A stretch of DNA of 5,825 bases, taken from the NCBI GenBank assembly GCA_021817355.1, contig JAKAVI010000146.1, positions 1 to 5,825 on the forward strand, in the 5' to 3' direction. A model generated the notes under the pieces. That model saw only the letters and a list, made by a program, of their open reading frames with translations. It was not told the DNA's origin and made no database searches. Position 1 is the first letter of the stretch; each line of letters begins with the position of its first letter. The translations under genes were made by a program, and so were the position numbers. This stretch comes from Pseudomonadota bacterium (lineage in GTDB: Bacteria > Pseudomonadota > Alphaproteobacteria > Micropepsales > Micropepsaceae). Shown one piece after another: positions 4,062 to 5,825 of this stretch.

Positions 4062-5825
4062 TTACGCAGTGCGGTTCAGCGAACGCAGAACATATTGCAG
4101 GATGCCGCCATTCGAGAAATAGGCGATCTCGTCTGCAGTATCGATGCGCAGGAGAAGCGGCAGCGGCCGGCTGCTCCCGTCAGGGTAGTGGATCGTCGCG
4201 GTGATCGCGCTACGGGGCTTAAGACCCCCGCGCAGTCCAGAAATATCGATCACTTCCGCACCGGTCAGACCGTAGTCCTTGCGCCCCTTGCCTTGCTCGA
4301 ACACCAGCGGAGCAATGCCCATGCCGATGAGATTGGAGCGATGGATGCGTTCGAAGCTTTCTGTAATGACCGCGCGCACGCCCTGAAGTTTCGGGCCCTT
4401 CGCCGCCCAATCGCGGCTCGAACCGGTGCCATATTCCTTGCCACCGATTACCACGACCGGCACGCCTTCCTCGCGATAGCGCATCGCAGCATCAAAGATC
4501 GACATCTCTTCGCCGCTAGGCTGGTGAAGCGTGAGGCCACCTTCGCGGCCTCCCATCATTTCGTTCCTGATGCGGATGTTGGCAAAGGTCCCGCGCACCA
4601 TGACTTCATCATTGCCACGTCGTGAGCCATAGGAATTGAAGTCCTCGAACTTCACGCCGTGTTCGAGAAGATAACGTCCGGCAGGGCTGTCCTTCTTGAT
4701 CGAGCCGGCCGGAGAAATATGGTCCGTGGTGATGGAATCGCCAAACAGCGCCAGGATCCGTGCCCCCTTGATATCCTCCACGGGAGCGGGCTGTGCCGTC
4801 ATGCCCTCAAAATAGGGAGGGCGTTTCACATAGGTCGACCGCGCATCCCAGGCGTAGGTGGTACCTTTGTTGACCTTGACCCTGCGCCAGGCTGGGGTGC
4901 CCTCAAAGACATTGCTATAGCGCGCACGGAAGGCACTCGGCTTGACCGCCTTGCGTATCGCGGCGGCGATTTCCTGGGGCGATGGCCAGATATCCTTGAG
5001 ATAGACCGGCTCATTGTCCTTGTCATAGCCAACCGGTTCCTTCGTCAGGTTGATGTTCATGGAACCAGCCAGGGCATAGGCCACCACCAGCATGGGCGAG
5101 GCCAGATAATTGGCCCGCACGAGAGGATGGACGCGTCCCTCAAAATTGCGGTTTCCGGACAGTACGGATACCGCGACCAGGTCGCCGGTGTTGATCGCAT
5201 CCGACACAGCGTCAGGCAATGGGCCAGAATTACCGATGCAGGTGGTGCAGCCATACCCGACAAGGTTGAAGCCAAGCTTGTCGAGATATTTGGCGACGTC
5301 AGCCTTCTCGAGATAATCGGTGACCACCTGGCTTCCCGGCGCGAGCGAGGTCTTGACCCAGGGCTGGACCTTCAGTCCACGCTCAACTGCCCGCTTGGCA
5401 ACGAGGCCTGCGCCGATCATCACGCTCGGATTGGACGTATTGGTACAAGAGGTAATGGCGGCGATCACCACGTCGCCATGGCCAATGGACTTCTCGCTGC
5501 CGGCAAGTCTGACCCGACGGTTGGCGTCATCTTCCTTGTGAAAGACATTCATCATCGCCGTGGCGAATTCATCCGCCGCGTCGGCGAGCGCGACGCGATC
5601 CTGGGGCCGCCGCGGCCCGGCGAGTGAAGGCTCGACCTCGCCAAGATCCAGCGACAGGGTGCTGGTGAAGACCGGATCCTCACTGCGTGCGCTCCGATAA
5701 AGTCCCTGTGCCTTGGCATATTTCTCGACGAGTGCAATCCGCGCAGACTTGCGGGCGGTCGTCTTAAGATACCGCAGCGCCTCGGCATCGACCGGGAAGA
5801 AGCCGCAGGTTGCGCCATATTCAGG
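4062..5825 (-). CDS. acnA: Aconitate hydratase A, C-terminal 587 residues (cut by the window edge)
   Basis: The frame is open from the right edge to TAA at 4062-4064. It begins PEYGATCGFFPVD, an internal aconitase motif, so roughly the first third of a usual ~900-aa AcnA lies outside. The enzyme isomerises citrate to isocitrate via cis-aconitate in the TCA cycle, in the cytoplasm. All three [4Fe-4S] ligands are present: Cys in ITSCTNTSNP (codon 5445-5447) and two in GYGCTTCIGN (codons 5247-5249 and 5238-5240). SGNRNFEGRVHP follows. The swivel domain carries FGDSITTDHISPAGSI, FNSYGSRRGND and KEYGTGSSRDWAAKG with the substrate-binding Ser/Arg residues, then ERIHRSNLIGMGIAPLVF. This is the AcnA/IRP1 type rather than AcnB. 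The internal Met codons at 5550-5555 are not starts, since the aconitase sequence continues upstream. No frameshift or damage is visible. Confidence 0.97.
   Translation of the reverse strand, partial: PEYGATCGFFPVDAEALRYLKTTARKSARIALVEKYAKAQGLYRSARSEDPVFTSTLSLDLGEVEPSLAGPRRPQDRVALADAADEFATAMMNVFHKEDDANRRVRLAGSEKSIGHGDVVIAAITSCTNTSNPSVMIGAGLVAKRAVERGLKVQPWVKTSLAPGSQVVTDYLEKADVAKYLDKLGFNLVGYGCTTCIGNSGPLPDAVSDAINTGDLVAVSVLSGNRNFEGRVHPLVRANYLASPMLVVAYALAGSMNINLTKEPVGYDKDNEPVYLKDIWPSPQEIAAAIRKAVKPSAFRARYSNVFEGTPAWRRVKVNKGTTYAWDARSTYVKRPPYFEGMTAQPAPVEDIKGARILALFGDSITTDHISPAGSIKKDSPAGRYLLEHGVKFEDFNSYGSRRGNDEVMVRGTFANIRIRNEMMGGREGGLTLHQPSGEEMSIFDAAMRYREEGVPVVVIGGKEYGTGSSRDWAAKGPKLQGVRAVITESFERIHRSNLIGMGIAPLVFEQGKGRKDYGLTGAEVIDISGLRGGLKPRSAITATIHYPDGSSRPLPLLLRIDTADEIAYFSNGGILQYVLRSLNRTA

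Noticed and set aside
4002..4625. A plus-strand 207-codon frame whose ATG overlaps the EAL stop codon as ATGA, mimicking translational coupling.
   Set aside because: It lies antisense to well-conserved aconitase sequence, shows no recognisable domain, and is a by-product of high GC.
4659..5627. A plus-strand 322-codon frame.
   Set aside because: It is entirely antisense to the aconitase gene, whose cluster cysteines and swivel motifs are clear in the other strand. Long antisense frames are common in high-GC DNA.
1..5825. Searched by eye for tRNA genes, CRISPR arrays, insertion-sequence ends, riboswitches and phage-like genes.
   Set aside because: No regularly spaced repeats, transposase or integrase motifs, or cloverleaf-like sequence were seen. 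Subtle RNA motifs could be missed without a covariance-model search.

Overview
The window looks like a piece of an alphaproteobacterial chromosome, most likely from the Hyphomicrobiales (Rhizobiales) or a close relative such as a Devosia-like organism. This is inferred from high GC, the style of the proteins, and the combination of an acnA-type aconitase, a DUF1223 secreted thioredoxin-like protein, a PAS/degenerate-GGDEF/EAL protein and the tail of a PhaR-type protein. No genus can be fixed from the sequence alone. The region is ordinary chromosomal core. I see no transposase, integrase, tRNA, rRNA, CRISPR array or prophage gene.

Layout. Positions 2-199 (+) are the C-terminal end of a gene entering from the left, probably phaR (repressor of polyhydroxyalkanoate synthesis). 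It converges on a small membrane-anchored SHOCT-domain protein (210-452, -), and a perfect hairpin spans both stop codons. A 164-bp divergent intergenic region (453-616) follows. Next come a DUF1223 exported CxxC protein (617-1399, +) and, 1 nt later, a 103-aa XRE-type helix-turn-helix protein (1401-1712, +), which together form an apparent two-gene operon. That operon converges on an unrecognised 105-aa gene (1709-2026, -), with the two stop codons overlapping in one CTAG. Inside the unrecognised gene is a perfect 11-bp-arm palindrome. A 92-bp AT-richer divergent region (2027-2118) precedes a long c-di-GMP signalling protein (2119-4005, +). That gene converges, across a 56-bp spacer holding a 9-bp-stem hairpin, with the C-terminal two thirds of aconitase A (4062-5825, -), which runs off the right edge.

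How the genes fit together. Aconitase is a TCA-cycle enzyme, PhaR-type proteins regulate carbon storage, and the EAL protein should lower c-di-GMP. The GGDEF site of that protein is clearly degenerate (AGNKL), while every EAL catalytic residue I can identify is kept, so it is probably a phosphodiesterase with a regulatory GGDEF-like module. The genes mostly alternate in direction, so apart from the DUF1223-HTH pair they appear to be separate transcription units.

The least explained part is 1839-1922. Three perfect dyads lie there within 84 bp, the central one (1864-1888) far stronger than expected by chance, inside the poorly conserved-looking linker of the unrecognised gene and upstream of the EAL gene. 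I did not find a clear new multi-gene system. The palindrome, the orphan gene, the His/Met/Trp-rich SHOCT protein and the DUF1223-HTH coupling are the items most worth a second look.
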